Shown piece after piece: positions 46,710-55,537 of a stretch of 64,000 nucleotides of DNA. Origin of the DNA: Pseudomonas fluorescens (GTDB lineage Bacteria > Pseudomonadota > Gammaproteobacteria > Pseudomonadales > Pseudomonadaceae); the NCBI RefSeq assembly GCF_001708445.1, contig NZ_CP015637.1:1923001-1987000 (forward strand), written 5' to 3'. The notes beneath the pieces were generated by a model that did not search any database, was not told the origin of the DNA, and saw only the letters and a program-made list of their open reading frames with translations. Position 1 is the first letter of the stretch; each line of letters starts with the position of its first letter. The position numbers and the translations under genes are program-made.

Positions 46710-47642
46710 ATGAGTTCCGCTCTGTCCATCCGGCAGCTAACCAAAACCTACGGCAACGGTTTCCAGGCCCTGAGTGGTATCGATCTGGACGTTGCCGAAG
46801 GTGATTTCTTCGCCTTGCTTGGCCCCAACGGTGCCGGCAAATCCACCACCATCGGTATCCTTTCGACCCTGGTCAACAAGACCAGCGGCACGGTGAATAT
46901 TTTTGGCCATGACCTGGACCAATCCCCGGCGGCGCTCAAGCGTTGCATCGGTGTGGTGCCCCAGGAATTCAACTTCAACCAGTTTGAAAAGACCTTCGAC
47001 ATTGTCGTGACCCAGGCCGGTTACTACGGCATTCCGGCGAAAATCGCCAAGGAACGCGCCGAACAGTACCTGACCCAACTGGGCCTGTGGGACAAACGCG
47101 ACGTGCCTTCGCGTTCGCTCTCCGGCGGTATGAAGCGGCGCCTGATGATCGCCCGCGCGCTGGTGCACGAACCGCGCCTGTTGATCCTCGATGAGCCCAC
47201 CGCCGGGGTGGACATCGAACTGCGTCGCTCGATGTGGACCTTCCTCACCGAGCTGAACGAGAAAGGCATCACCATCATCCTCACCACCCACTACCTGGAA
47301 GAGGCCGAGCAGCTGTGCCGCAACATTGGCATCATCGACCACGGCACCATCGTCGAGAACACCAGCATGCGTAACCTGCTGAGCCAGTTGCATGTGGAGA
47401 CGTTCGTGCTCGACCTGAAAAACAACCTGTCGGTACCGCCGCAACTGGTCGGCTACCCGACTCGCCTGGTCGACGGCCACACCCTGGAAGTCCAGGTGGA
47501 CAAAGCCATGGGCATCACTGCGTTGTTCAGCCAATTGGCGACCCAGAACATCGAAGTGTTGAGCCTGCGTAACAAAACCAATCGCCTTGAGGAGTTGTTC
47601 GTGTCCCTGGTGGAAAAAAACCTGGCGAAGGTGGCGGTATGA
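46710..47642 (+). CDS. ABC transporter ATP-binding protein (YadG-like)
   Basis: A 310-residue ABC-2 ATPase. Walker A GPNGAGKSTT near residue 38, Q loop VVPQEFNFNQ, signature LSGGMKRRLMIA near 138 and Walker B LLILDEPTAGVD are intact, with the switch histidine in LTTHYLEEAE. The final 85 residues are a C-terminal extension of the YadG kind. It partners with the permease gene that overlaps its stop by four bases. Together they form an exporter of the YadGH family of unknown cargo. Confidence 0.93.
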   Translation: MSSALSIRQLTKTYGNGFQALSGIDLDVAEGDFFALLGPNGAGKSTTIGILSTLVNKTSGTVNIFGHDLDQSPAALKRCIGVVPQEFNFNQFEKTFDIVVTQAGYYGIPAKIAKERAEQYLTQLGLWDKRDVPSRSLSGGMKRRLMIARALVHEPRLLILDEPTAGVDIELRRSMWTFLTELNEKGITIILTTHYLEEAEQLCRNIGIIDHGTIVENTSMRNLLSQLHVETFVLDLKNNLSVPPQLVGYPTRLVDGHTLEVQVDKAMGITALFSQLATQNIEVLSLRNKTNRLEELFVSLVEKNLAKVAV

Positions 47643-48418
47643 GTTCTGAACTGCAACCCAACCTCGTCGCGCTGCAGACCATTGTCTATCGCGAAGTGAA
47701 GCGCTTCACCCGGATCTGGCCGCAGACCCTGCTGCCACCGGCGATCACCATGGTCCTGTACTTCGTGATCTTCGGTAACCTGATCGGCCGGCAGATCGGC
47801 GACATGGGTGGCTTCACCTATATGGAGTACATCGTGCCCGGCCTGATCATGATGTCGGTGATCACCAACTCCTACGGCAACGTGGTCTCCAGTTTCTTCG
47901 GCAGCAAATTCCAGCGTTCTATCGAAGAACTGATGGTCTCGCCGGTGTCGCCACACACCATCCTGATCGGCTACACACTGGGTGGCGTGCTGCGAGGCTT
48001 GATGGTCGGTGTGATCGTGACCTTGCTGTCGCTGTTCTTCACCCACCTGCAAGTGCACCACCTGGGGGTCACCCTGTTGGTGGTGGTGCTGACGGCGACG
48101 ATCTTCTCGTTGCTGGGCTTTATCAACGCAGTGTTTGCACGCAACTTCGACGATATCTCGATCATCCCGACGTTCGTGCTGACCCCACTGACCTACCTGG
48201 GCGGAGTGTTCTACTCCATCACCTTGCTGCCGCCGTTCTGGCAGACCGTGTCCCTGGCCAACCCGGTGCTGCACATGGTCAACGCGTTCCGCTACGGCAT
48301 CCTTGGGGTGTCGGACATCAAGATCAGCGTGGCGATCACCTTCATGATCGTGGCCACGGTGGTGTTGTATATCGGTTGCGCGAAGTTGCTGGTGAGCGGG
48401 CGCGGGATGCGTACCTGA
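47639..48418 (+). CDS. ABC-2 type permease (YadH-like)
   Basis: A 259-residue integral membrane protein with six hydrophobic segments and the ABC2_membrane signature LGGVFYSITLLPPFWQTVSLANPVLHMVNAFRYGI around residues 182-216. Its ATG overlaps the ATPase stop (ATGA), so the two subunits are made together and assemble in the inner membrane. The exported substrate is unknown. The gene is followed by a REP pair and a convergent TetR gene. Confidence 0.92.
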   Translation: MSSELQPNLVALQTIVYREVKRFTRIWPQTLLPPAITMVLYFVIFGNLIGRQIGDMGGFTYMEYIVPGLIMMSVITNSYGNVVSSFFGSKFQRSIEELMVSPVSPHTILIGYTLGGVLRGLMVGVIVTLLSLFFTHLQVHHLGVTLLVVVLTATIFSLLGFINAVFARNFDDISIIPTFVLTPLTYLGGVFYSITLLPPFWQTVSLANPVLHMVNAFRYGILGVSDIKISVAITFMIVATVVLYIGCAKLLVSGRGMRT

Positions 48419-48440
48419 GCACCGACCTGAACGTGGGGAA

Positions 48441-48537
48441 AAATGGGGGGAGGGGGCTTGCTCTCCGATAGCGGTGGATCAGTCAGTGCAAGGCTGACTG
48501 TCAGGCCGCTATCGGGAGCAAGCCCCCTCCCACATTT
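48441..48537. repeat. REP doublet (REPIN-like) between convergent genes
   Basis: Two inverted arms, GGGAGGGGGCTTGCTCTCC on the left and its near complement GGGAGCAAGCCCCCTCCC on the right, flank a further inverted pair GATAGCGG / CCGCTATC. This is a doublet of the common REP family, able to form a long hairpin and act as a transcription block for both genes. Confidence 0.8.
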
Positions 48538-48546
48538 AGATGTGTG

Positions 48547-49092
48547 TCAGGTCTGCAATGCCAGCTCGATCAGCTCGTGCAGTTCTTCAACCGTCAGCGG
48601 TGTGCTCGAGAACAGAATACGAAACACCGTCGGTGCCGCCAGCAGGTTGATCAGGTGATCCACGCTGGGCGGTGGCGGCGTGTCGTGCGGGTAGCGATCG
48701 ACAATCGCCTGGAACTGCCCGCTGAGGATGCTCACGCAGTACCCAGGCGTAGCCCGGCACTGCACATCGCGCATCATGTTGCGCCCCGGCTCCGAACTCA
48801 TTTCATCCAGGTATTGCTCGGCCCAGGCTTGCAGGTCGCCACGCAGGCTGCCGGTGTTGGCCGGCTCGCTGTCGGGGCGCATGCGGGCCAGGGCCACGTC
48901 CGCGAGCAACACGGAGAGGTCGCCCCAGCGTCGGTAGATGGTTGAGGGGGTGACGCGCGCGCGCGCGGCAATCATCGGCACGGTGACACTGGAACGCTCA
49001 TGGGTTTCCAGCAGTTCACGCACCGCCGAATGGACGGACTCTTGTACCCGGGCACTGCGGCCCCCCGGGCGGAGGCCTTCTTTTATCGCCAT
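48547..49092 (-). CDS. TetR family transcriptional regulator
   Basis: A 181-residue TetR regulator. The helix-turn-helix is at residues 35-58 with VTVPMIAARARVTPSTIYRRWGD; the C-terminal ligand domain (PF16859-like, ending ELHELIELALQT) is typical of repressors of drug exporters. It is divergent from an MFS transporter gene, with 91 bases between starts, and probably represses it; the inverted repeat at 49151-49169 is a candidate operator. AAGG precedes the ATG. Confidence 0.9.
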   Translation of the reverse strand: MAIKEGLRPGGRSARVQESVHSAVRELLETHERSSVTVPMIAARARVTPSTIYRRWGDLSVLLADVALARMRPDSEPANTGSLRGDLQAWAEQYLDEMSSEPGRNMMRDVQCRATPGYCVSILSGQFQAIVDRYPHDTPPPPSVDHLINLLAAPTVFRILFSSTPLTVEELHELIELALQT

Positions 49093-49150
49093 GGGTGTGA
49101 CCTTAACACAAAGAATTTGCTTTAAGCCCTGATCGGTCGCACACTGCGCA

Positions 49151-49169
49151 AAAGCAAAATATTAGCTTT
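49151..49169. promoter_or_regulatory. Candidate TetR operator between the divergent genes
   Basis: AAAGC and GCTTT flank nine A/T-rich bases (aaaatatta) directly upstream of the MFS gene start; arms and centre fit a TetR-type operator over a -10 region. Short arms make it tentative. Confidence 0.4.
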
Positions 49170-49183
49170 AGCGGAGCGTGCCC

Positions 49184-50377
49184 ATGTCCAACCTGACTTC
49201 ACACCGTTCCAGCCTGGTGTTCCTGGCGATCACTTTGCTGACGTTCCTGGCGGCTTCCAGTGCGCCGACGCCGTTGTATCACCTGTATCAGGAGGGCCTG
49301 CATTTTTCAGCGGGCATGCTGACCCTGATCTTCGGGGTATACGCTTTGAGCCTGCTGGTGGCGTTGCTGACCGTAGGTTCGCTGTCGGACCACCTGGGGC
49401 GCAAGCCGGTGATCTTCACCGCACTGCTCCTCGAGATGCTGGCGATGCTGCTGTTTATCCATGAAGACAGCGTGGCCTGGCTGATCGCCGCGCGGACCCT
49501 GCAAGGTTTCGCCACCGGCATGGCCACGGCGGTACTGGGTGCCGCGCTGCTCGATACCGACCGCCAGCACGGGCCGCTGATCAACAGCGTCGCGCCCTTG
49601 CTGGGGATGGCGTGTGGCGCCATGGGGTGCAGCCTGCTGGTGGAATTCGCGCCGTTTCCCACCACCTTGATCTACTGGACACTCTTGAGCCTGATGGTGT
49701 TGCAGGCCGTGTATGTGTGGCGCCTGCCGGAAACCGTCAGTCGGATCCCTGGCGCGTTGGCCTCGTTGTGGCCCACCTTGCATGTGCCGCTCCAGGCGCG
49801 CCGCGCGCTATGGATTGCGCTGCCGGTGGATATCGCCGTGTGGGCCATGGGCGGGTTCTATCTGTCCCTGGCGCCTTCGCTGGTGCGGGCGGCCACGGGG
49901 TCGACGTCCAATCTGATCGGCGGCGGGCTGGTAGCGGTGTTGACCTTGAGTGGTGCGCTGATGATTTTCAGCCTGCGCAATCGCCCGGCGGACAAGACCT
50001 TGCGCCTGGGCGCCGTGTTGCTGGCGGTGGGCGTCGCGCTGATCCTCAGTGCCGTGCACGCTGCCAGCCTGCCGTTGTTTTTCCTTGCGACGCTGATCGC
50101 CGGCAGTGGTTTTGGGGCCGGGTTCCTCGGCGCCTTGCGCAGCGTTGTACCATTGGCCTTGCCCCATGAGCGCGCCGGCTTGATGTCGGCGTTCTACGTC
50201 CTGAGTTACCTGGCGTTCTGTGTGCCATCGCTGTTGGCGGGCAACCTGACGCGCACCTTCGGGTTGATCGCGACCACCGATGCGTATGGCGTGTCGCTGA
50301 TCGTGCTGGCACTCAGTGCCTTGGCGGCGCTGCTGCTGCAGGATTACACCCGCACCAAGGCGACATCGAGCCCGTGA
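49184..50377 (+). CDS. MFS transporter
   Basis: A 397-residue major facilitator with twelve membrane segments. The loop 2-3 motif SDHLGRKPV near residue 70 and the arginine-rich motif C region identify it as a drug/H+ antiporter-like MFS, most likely DHA1. The ATG at 49184 is eight bases after GGAG; a GTG six bases earlier is too near that site. It is divergent from and probably controlled by the TetR gene at 48547. The substrate is unknown. Confidence 0.9.
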   Translation: MSNLTSHRSSLVFLAITLLTFLAASSAPTPLYHLYQEGLHFSAGMLTLIFGVYALSLLVALLTVGSLSDHLGRKPVIFTALLLEMLAMLLFIHEDSVAWLIAARTLQGFATGMATAVLGAALLDTDRQHGPLINSVAPLLGMACGAMGCSLLVEFAPFPTTLIYWTLLSLMVLQAVYVWRLPETVSRIPGALASLWPTLHVPLQARRALWIALPVDIAVWAMGGFYLSLAPSLVRAATGSTSNLIGGGLVAVLTLSGALMIFSLRNRPADKTLRLGAVLLAVGVALILSAVHAASLPLFFLATLIAGSGFGAGFLGALRSVVPLALPHERAGLMSAFYVLSYLAFCVPSLLAGNLTRTFGLIATTDAYGVSLIVLALSALAALLLQDYTRTKATSSP

Positions 50378-50420
50378 TGCGCTCATAATCGGCGATCTCC
50401 GACCGCCTTGAGATTCAAGC

Positions 50421-50732
50421 ATGAAGATCATCCGCAGCAAGGACTTCACCGGCAGCCGCGCCTGGGAGGCGCTGGATATCGCCAACATGAACGGCATCAC
50501 CACCCGTTTGCACTGGACCGACCAGCCGTACCGCTGGCACGTCAACGATGGTGAGGAAGTGTTCGTGGTGCTCGATGGCCGGGTGCATATGCACTACCGC
50601 GATGGCGGCATGGAGCAGGTGGCTGAGTTGGCCGTGGGCGATATTTTCTACGCCGGCGTCGGCACTGAACATGTGGCGCATCCCCAGGGCCCTGCGCGCA
50701 TCCTGGTGATCGAAAGCGAAGGCAGCGTTTGA
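50421..50732 (+). CDS. Cupin domain-containing protein
   Basis: A 103-residue single-domain cupin. The two cupin motifs are seen as HWTDQPYRWHVNDGEEVFVVLDGRV (His40, Glu46 and neighbours) and VGDIFYAGVGTEHVAHP with the last histidine near residue 84. Small cupins of this kind bind one metal ion; the reaction is unknown. It is cytoplasmic, transcribed with or just after the MFS gene (43-base gap). Confidence 0.85.
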   Translation: MKIIRSKDFTGSRAWEALDIANMNGITTRLHWTDQPYRWHVNDGEEVFVVLDGRVHMHYRDGGMEQVAELAVGDIFYAGVGTEHVAHPQGPARILVIESEGSV

Positions 50733-50839
50733 GTGCATATCGGTAAAACAGATAACAGTTAGAGATATTACCCGTTATATAGATATTCGATCAGGTTCTA
50801 CCATGGCCTCAACCTCATGCGAGGAAGAGGATTGCCATC

Positions 50840-51988
50840 ATGACCTGCTCGAATACCATCAGCTACAAGCCCTTCAGTCACCTGGCCCGTCCCCGGGAAG
50901 TGATTCGCCAGTTCACCCCCAACTGGTTTGCCGCGACCATGGGCACCGGCGTGCTTGCGCTGGCCCTGGCTCAATTACCGTTCGACCTGCCGGGTTTGCG
51001 CGCCATTGCCGAAGGGCTGTGGCTGTTCACCATAGGCTTGTTCCTGCTGTTCAGTGCCCTGTATGCGGCGCGTTGGGTGATGTTTTTCCACGAGGCCCGG
51101 CGGATTTTCGGGCACTCCACCGTCTCGATGTTCTTCGGCACTATCCCCATGGGCCTGGCGACCATCCTTAACGGATTGTTGTTGTTCGGCCTGCCACGCT
51201 GGGGGAGTGATGTGCTGCCCCTGGCCGAGCTGCTCTGGTGGCTGGATGTGGCCATGTCCCTGGCCTGCGGCGTGCTGATCCCGTTCATGATGTTCACCCG
51301 CCAGGAACACAGCATCGACCAGATGACCGCCGTATGGCTGTTGCCGGTGGTCGCGGCCGAAGTGGCGGCGGCCAGTGGTGGCCTGCTGGCGCCGCATCTG
51401 GTCGACGCCCATTCGCAACTGGTGATGCTGGTGACCAGCTACGTGCTGTGGGCGTTCTCCCTGCCGGTGGCGTTCAGTATCCTGACCATCCTGATGCTGC
51501 GCATGGCCTTGCATAAATTGCCTCACGCCAATATGGCCGCATCGAGCTGGCTGGCCCTCGGCCCCATCGGTACCGGTGCCCTGGGTATGTTGGTGCTGGG
51601 CGGCGATGCGCCGGCGATCTTTGCCGCCAATGGTTTGCCCGGCGTCGGTGAAATGGCCAACGGCCTGGGCCTGGTGGCGGGTATGACCCTGTGGGGCTTC
51701 GGCTTGTGGTGGATGCTGATCGCGGTGCTGATCACCCTGCGTTACCTGCGCGCCGGTATCCCGTTCAACCTGGGGTGGTGGGGTTTTACCTTCCCGCTGG
51801 GGGTATATGCCCTGGCCACGTTGAAGCTGTCGAGCCTGTTGCACCTGGGCTTCTTCAGCGCATTTGGCAGTGTGCTGGTGGGCGCGTTGACGCTGATGTG
51901 GCTGGTCGTTGCCAAGCGCACTGTGCAGGGCGCCTATAAAGGTGAGCTTTTTGTTTCGCCGTGTATTGCAGGACTAGGGAATAAGTAA
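50840..51988 (+). CDS. TDT family (TehA/SLAC1-type) transporter
   Basis: A 382-residue inner-membrane protein with about ten transmembrane helices; the first segment, NWFAATMGTGVLALALAQLPF, and the later FTFPLGVYALATLKLS are signatures of the tellurite-resistance/dicarboxylate transporter (TDT) family that includes SLAC1 anion channels and sulfite exporters. Anion or sulfite export is likely but not shown by the sequence. GAGGA lies eight bases before the ATG at 50840. It stands alone, followed by the hairpin at 52006-52031. Confidence 0.88.
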   Translation: MTCSNTISYKPFSHLARPREVIRQFTPNWFAATMGTGVLALALAQLPFDLPGLRAIAEGLWLFTIGLFLLFSALYAARWVMFFHEARRIFGHSTVSMFFGTIPMGLATILNGLLLFGLPRWGSDVLPLAELLWWLDVAMSLACGVLIPFMMFTRQEHSIDQMTAVWLLPVVAAEVAAASGGLLAPHLVDAHSQLVMLVTSYVLWAFSLPVAFSILTILMLRMALHKLPHANMAASSWLALGPIGTGALGMLVLGGDAPAIFAANGLPGVGEMANGLGLVAGMTLWGFGLWWMLIAVLITLRYLRAGIPFNLGWWGFTFPLGVYALATLKLSSLLHLGFFSAFGSVLVGALTLMWLVVAKRTVQGAYKGELFVSPCIAGLGNK

Positions 51989-52005
51989 GCGCGATTAGGT
52001 AAAGT

Positions 52006-52031
52006 CGTGGCCTGATCAATAACAGGCCACG
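52006..52031. repeat. Perfect 9-bp hairpin between the TDT gene and the MFS-acyltransferase gene
   Basis: CGTGGCCTG-N8-CAGGCCACG lies 18 bases after the TDT stop and 15 bases before the next ATG. There is no T tract. It may be a partial terminator or a regulator site for the gene at 52046. Confidence 0.5.
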
Positions 52032-52045
52032 CAGGAACACGGACG

Positions 52046-53914
52046 ATGAGCCACCCCTCACAATTCACCTTGCTGCGCACACGGCGTTTCCTGCCGTTTT
52101 TCATCACCCAGTTGCTGGGCGCCTTCAACGACAACATCTTCAAGCAATCGCTGATCCTGGCGATTCTCTACAAGCTCACCATCGACGGTGACCGCTCGAT
52201 CTGGGTCAACCTGTGCGCGCTGTTGTTCATCTTGCCCTTCTTCCTGTTCTCGGCGCTGGCCGGCCAGTTTGGCGAGAAATTCAACAAGGATGCGTTGATC
52301 CGCGCGATCAAGATTGGCGAGATTGTGATCATGGCCGTCGGCGCGACGGGCTTTCTGTTCAATCACCTGGAACTGATGCTGCTGGCGCTGTTCGCCATGG
52401 GCACGCACTCGGCGCTGTTCGGCCCGGTGAAGTATTCGATCATGCCCCAGGCCCTGCACGACGATGAATTGGTGGGCGGCAACGGTCTGGTGGAGATGGG
52501 CACGTTCCTGGCGATCCTGGCCGGCACCATTGGCGCAGGGATCATGATGTCTTCCACCCACTATGCGCCGGTGGTGTCGGCGGCGATCGTCGGCGTGGCG
52601 GTGCTGGGTTACCTGGCCAGCCGCAGCATTCCGCGCGCGGCGGCGTCCACCCCGCAACTGCGCCTGGACTGGAACATCTTCAGCCAATCCTGGGCGACTT
52701 TGCGCCTGGGCTTGGGCCAGACCCCGGCGGTGTCGCGCTCCATCGTCGGTAACTCATGGTTCTGGTTTGTCGGCGCGATCTACCTGACGCAAATCCCAGC
52801 CTATGCCAAGGAGTGGTTGTACGGCGACGAAACCGTGGTGACGCTGATCCTCACGGTGTTCTCGGTGGGCATCGCCCTGGGCTCGATGCTGTGCGAAAAA
52901 CTCTCCGGGCGGAAGGTGGAGATCGGCCTGGTGCCGTTTGGCTCCTTTGGCCTGACCGTGTTCGGCCTGCTGCTGTGGTGGCATTCGGGCGGCTTCCCGC
53001 AGAACGTCCAGGCCAATGACTGGCTGGCGGTGCTCAGCTACGGCCAGGCGTGGTGGGTGTTGTTGGATATCCTCGGCCTGGGGGTGTTTGGCGGGTTCTA
53101 TATCGTGCCGCTGTATGCACTGATCCAGTCGCGCACCGCCGAGCACGAACGAGCGCGGGTGATCGCCGCCAACAACATTCTCAACGCGCTGTTCATGGTG
53201 GTCTCGGCGATTGTCTCGATCCTGCTGCTGAGCGTGGCCAAGTTGTCGATTCCTGAGCTGTTCCTGGTGGTGTCGTTGCTCAACATCGCGGTCAACGCCT
53301 ACATCTTCAAGATCGTCCCCGAGTTCACCATGCGCTTCATGATCTGGCTGCTCAGCCACTCCATGTATCGCGTGGAGCATCGCAACCTTGAGCTGATCCC
53401 GGAGGAAGGTGCAGCGTTGCTGGTGTGTAACCACGTGTCGTTTGTCGATGCGCTGTTGATTGGTGGCGCGGTGCGTCGGCCGATTCGCTTCGTCATGTAC
53501 TACAAGATCTACCGCTTGCCGGTGCTGAATTTTATCTTCCGCACCGCGGGGGCGATCCCGATTGCCGGGCGCAATGAGGATATCCAGATCTACGAAAAAG
53601 CCTTCACGCGGATTGCCCAATACCTGAAGGACGGAGAGTTGGTGTGTATCTTCCCGGAAGGCAAGTTGACGGCTGACGGCGAGATGAACGAGTTCCGTGG
53701 TGGCGTGACGCGCATTCTTGAGGAGACCCCGGTGCCGGTGATCCCGATGGCGTTGCAGGGGTTGTGGGGGAGTTTCTTCAGTCGCGATCCGAACAAAGGC
53801 TTCCTCCATCGCATCTGGTCGCGCGTCGTGCTGGTGGCGGGTGAGCCGGTGGAGGGTCCGACGCCTGCCAGATTGCAGGAGGTCGTTGGCGCTTTGCGGG
53901 GGAGTGTCAGGTAG
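52046..53914 (+). CDS. MFS transporter fused to a 1-acyl-glycerol-3-phosphate acyltransferase (LplT-PlsC type)
   Basis: A 622-residue fusion. Residues 1-420 form twelve membrane helices with the LplT-like start FFITQLLGAFNDNIFKQSL; residues 430-622 are a PlsC-like acyltransferase with NHVSFVD (NHX4D), FPEGKLTADGE and IPMALQG. In E. coli, LplT flips lysophospholipids and Aas reacylates them; here the flippase and acyltransferase are fused, without the AMP-binding part of Aas. It should recycle lysophospholipids at the inner membrane. The acyl donor would then be acyl-ACP or acyl-CoA made elsewhere. Confidence 0.9.
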   Translation: MSHPSQFTLLRTRRFLPFFITQLLGAFNDNIFKQSLILAILYKLTIDGDRSIWVNLCALLFILPFFLFSALAGQFGEKFNKDALIRAIKIGEIVIMAVGATGFLFNHLELMLLALFAMGTHSALFGPVKYSIMPQALHDDELVGGNGLVEMGTFLAILAGTIGAGIMMSSTHYAPVVSAAIVGVAVLGYLASRSIPRAAASTPQLRLDWNIFSQSWATLRLGLGQTPAVSRSIVGNSWFWFVGAIYLTQIPAYAKEWLYGDETVVTLILTVFSVGIALGSMLCEKLSGRKVEIGLVPFGSFGLTVFGLLLWWHSGGFPQNVQANDWLAVLSYGQAWWVLLDILGLGVFGGFYIVPLYALIQSRTAEHERARVIAANNILNALFMVVSAIVSILLLSVAKLSIPELFLVVSLLNIAVNAYIFKIVPEFTMRFMIWLLSHSMYRVEHRNLELIPEEGAALLVCNHVSFVDALLIGGAVRRPIRFVMYYKIYRLPVLNFIFRTAGAIPIAGRNEDIQIYEKAFTRIAQYLKDGELVCIFPEGKLTADGEMNEFRGGVTRILEETPVPVIPMALQGLWGSFFSRDPNKGFLHRIWSRVVLVAGEPVEGPTPARLQEVVGALRGSVR

Positions 53915-53930
53915 TTCTGTGCTGGATGTA

Positions 53931-54043
53931 CCGGCCTCATCGGGGGCAAGCCCCCTCCCACATTTGATCACGTTGTTCTGACGATCGCGGTCTAGTGTGG
54001 GAGGCGGTGCGACGATTCGACTTGCCCCCGATGGTGGTAGTGG
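53931..54043. repeat. REP doublet (REPIN-like) between convergent genes
   Basis: Left arm GGGGGCAAGCCCCCTCCCAC and right arm GTGGGAGG...CTTGCCCCCGATG are inverted around about 40 bases. The right arm carries the insert CGGTGCGACGATTCGA found again at 55489-55505. It lies between the stop codons of the fusion gene and sugE. Confidence 0.8.
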
Positions 54044-54044
54044 C

Positions 54045-54359
54045 CTAAGCGCTGATCTTGAGCCCGACAAGCCCGCAAATGATCAACGCCACACTGGCCA
54101 GCCGGAACAACGCCATGGATTCCCCGAACAGAATAATCCCGGCAATCACCGTGCCCACCGCTCCCACGCCAGTCCAGATGGCATAGGCGGTGCCCAGCGG
54201 CAGCTCCTTCATGGCCAGGCCAAGCAGGCCGAGGCTGATGGCCATGGCGGCAATCGTCAGCGCCGTGGGCAGCGGCTTGCTGAAACCGTCGGTGTACTTC
54301 AGGCCGACGGCCCAGCCGACTTCAAACAAGCCGGCAAACAATAGAATGATCCAGGACAT
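54045..54359 (-). CDS. sugE: SMR family guanidinium exporter SugE (Gdx)
   Basis: A 104-residue small multidrug resistance protein with four membrane helices. The first helix, [23 protein letters not shown], has Glu13 and the [14 protein letters not shown] pattern of the SugE/Gdx branch, which exports guanidinium in exchange for protons as a dual-topology dimer. The 5' leader holds a guanidine-II (mini-ykkC) riboswitch, which fixes this reading: guanidine in the cell should turn on its own export. GGGAGG precedes the ATG at 54359. Confidence 0.93.
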   Translation of the reverse strand: MSWIILLFAGLFEVGWAVGLKYTDGFSKPLPTALTIAAMAISLGLLGLAMKELPLGTAYAIWTGVGAVGTVIAGIILFGESMALFRLASVALIICGLVGLKISA

Positions 54360-54380
54360 GATGACCTCCCTTGCAAAAGC

Positions 54381-54430
54381 GGGGTCGTCCCCTGATGTGC
54401 GCTCGAGAGCGTCGCGAGGTCGTCCCCGCG
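54381..54430 (-). promoter_or_regulatory. Guanidine-II (mini-ykkC) riboswitch upstream of sugE
   Basis: In the sugE mRNA, two hairpins have stems closed around ACGA loops: CGCGGGG-ACGA-CCTCGCG (54413-54430) and GGGG-ACGA-CCCC (54381-54392), separated by 20 bases. Paired stem-loops with ACGR loops define the mini-ykkC class. The second hairpin lies 10 bases before the Shine-Dalgarno GGGAGG, so ligand binding likely controls translation. The neighbour sugE is its typical target. Confidence 0.92.
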
Positions 54431-54464
54431 AAGCTCGGTAGAGTGCCGAAAATGGATCAGGCGA

Positions 54465-55430
54465 TCAAGTTTGCGGGGTGTTTTCCAGCATGCGACGGTC
54501 TTCCTTCTCGCTCATGCGGCGGAAGTAGGTCGATAGCAACGCCCCGGAAATATTGTGCCAGACACTGAACAGCGCGCTCGGCACCGCCGCCAACGGAGAA
54601 AAGTGCGCGCTGGCCAATGCGGCGCCCAGCCCGGAGTTCTGCATGCCCACCTCCAGCGCCAGCGACTTGCGTTGGGCCAACGGCAGCTTGAACACGCGGC
54701 CGGTGAAGTAGCCCAGCAGGTAACCGAAGCTGTTATGCAGCATCACCACGGCCATGATCAGCAGGCCCGATTCGGCGATCTTCGCCTGGCTCGCCGCCAC
54801 TACTGCGGCGACGATGATCACGATGCTGACCACTGACACCAACGGCAGCACCTCCACCGCATGGTGCACCCGCTCGCCGAGCACGCGTTGCGCGACAACG
54901 CCGAGCACGATCGGCAGCAGCACCACTTGCAGGATCGACCAGAACAACTCCATGAACGACACCGGCAACCAGGCCGAGGCCAGCAGCCAGATCAGCGCCG
55001 GGGTGAGCAGCGGGGCGAGGAGGGTGGTGACGGCGGCGATGGCCACCGACAGCGCCAGGTCGCCACGGGCCAGCCAGGTCATCACGTTGGATGAGGTGCC
55101 GCTTGGGCAGCAGCCGACCAGGATCACCCCAACGGCAATTTCCGGCGGCAGGTGGAAGGCCTGGCACAGCAGCCAGGCCACGCCCGGCATGATCACGAAG
55201 TGTGCGACTACGCCCAGGGCCACGCGCCACGGGTGGCGAGCGACTTCGGCGAAGTCTTCAAGTTTGAGGGTCAGCCCCATGCCGAACATCACCAGGCCCA
55301 GCAGCGGGACGATGGCGCTTTTCAGGCCGATGAACCCGTTGGGTTCGAAGAAGGCCAGCACGGCAAATATCAACACCCAGTAGGCGAAGGTATTGCCGAC
55401 GAAGCGGCTCAAGGCGGCGAGTGCGCGCAT
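54465..55430 (-). CDS. BASS family (bile acid:sodium symporter-like) transporter
   Basis: A 321-residue inner-membrane protein with about ten helices. GVILVGCCPSGTSSNVMTWLARGD near residue 105 is the conserved binding-site stretch of the BASS family, with a second crossing region EVGMQNSGLGAALA near residue 265. Members carry organic acids such as pantoate, pyruvate or 2-keto acids with sodium; the substrate is unknown here. The ATG at 55428-55430 has AAGGA seven bases upstream and is preferred over an ATG at 55466. It is divergent from nothing close and lies between sugE and rdgC on the same strand. Confidence 0.9.
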   Translation of the reverse strand: MRALAALSRFVGNTFAYWVLIFAVLAFFEPNGFIGLKSAIVPLLGLVMFGMGLTLKLEDFAEVARHPWRVALGVVAHFVIMPGVAWLLCQAFHLPPEIAVGVILVGCCPSGTSSNVMTWLARGDLALSVAIAAVTTLLAPLLTPALIWLLASAWLPVSFMELFWSILQVVLLPIVLGVVAQRVLGERVHHAVEVLPLVSVVSIVIIVAAVVAASQAKIAESGLLIMAVVMLHNSFGYLLGYFTGRVFKLPLAQRKSLALEVGMQNSGLGAALASAHFSPLAAVPSALFSVWHNISGALLSTYFRRMSEKEDRRMLENTPQT

Positions 55431-55478
55431 GGGGGTGTCCTTTTTTATTCGATTTTTGAAATGCAAATGCGATCAAAT

Positions 55479-55520
55479 GTGGGAGGGGCGGTGCGACGAT
55501 TCGACTTGCCCCTCCCACAT
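55479..55520. repeat. Single REP hairpin between the BASS gene and rdgC
   Basis: TGTGGGAGGGG and CCCCTCCCACA pair around CGGTGCGACGATTCGACTTG, a variant REP; it lies just downstream of rdgC and may end its transcript. Confidence 0.7.
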
Positions 55521-55537
55521 TTTGATCTTCACACGGC

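Noticed and set aside
50803..51171. Plus-strand frame of 122 codons
   Set aside because: It overlaps the TDT gene in another frame; the TDT protein has clear membrane helices and a better ribosome site.
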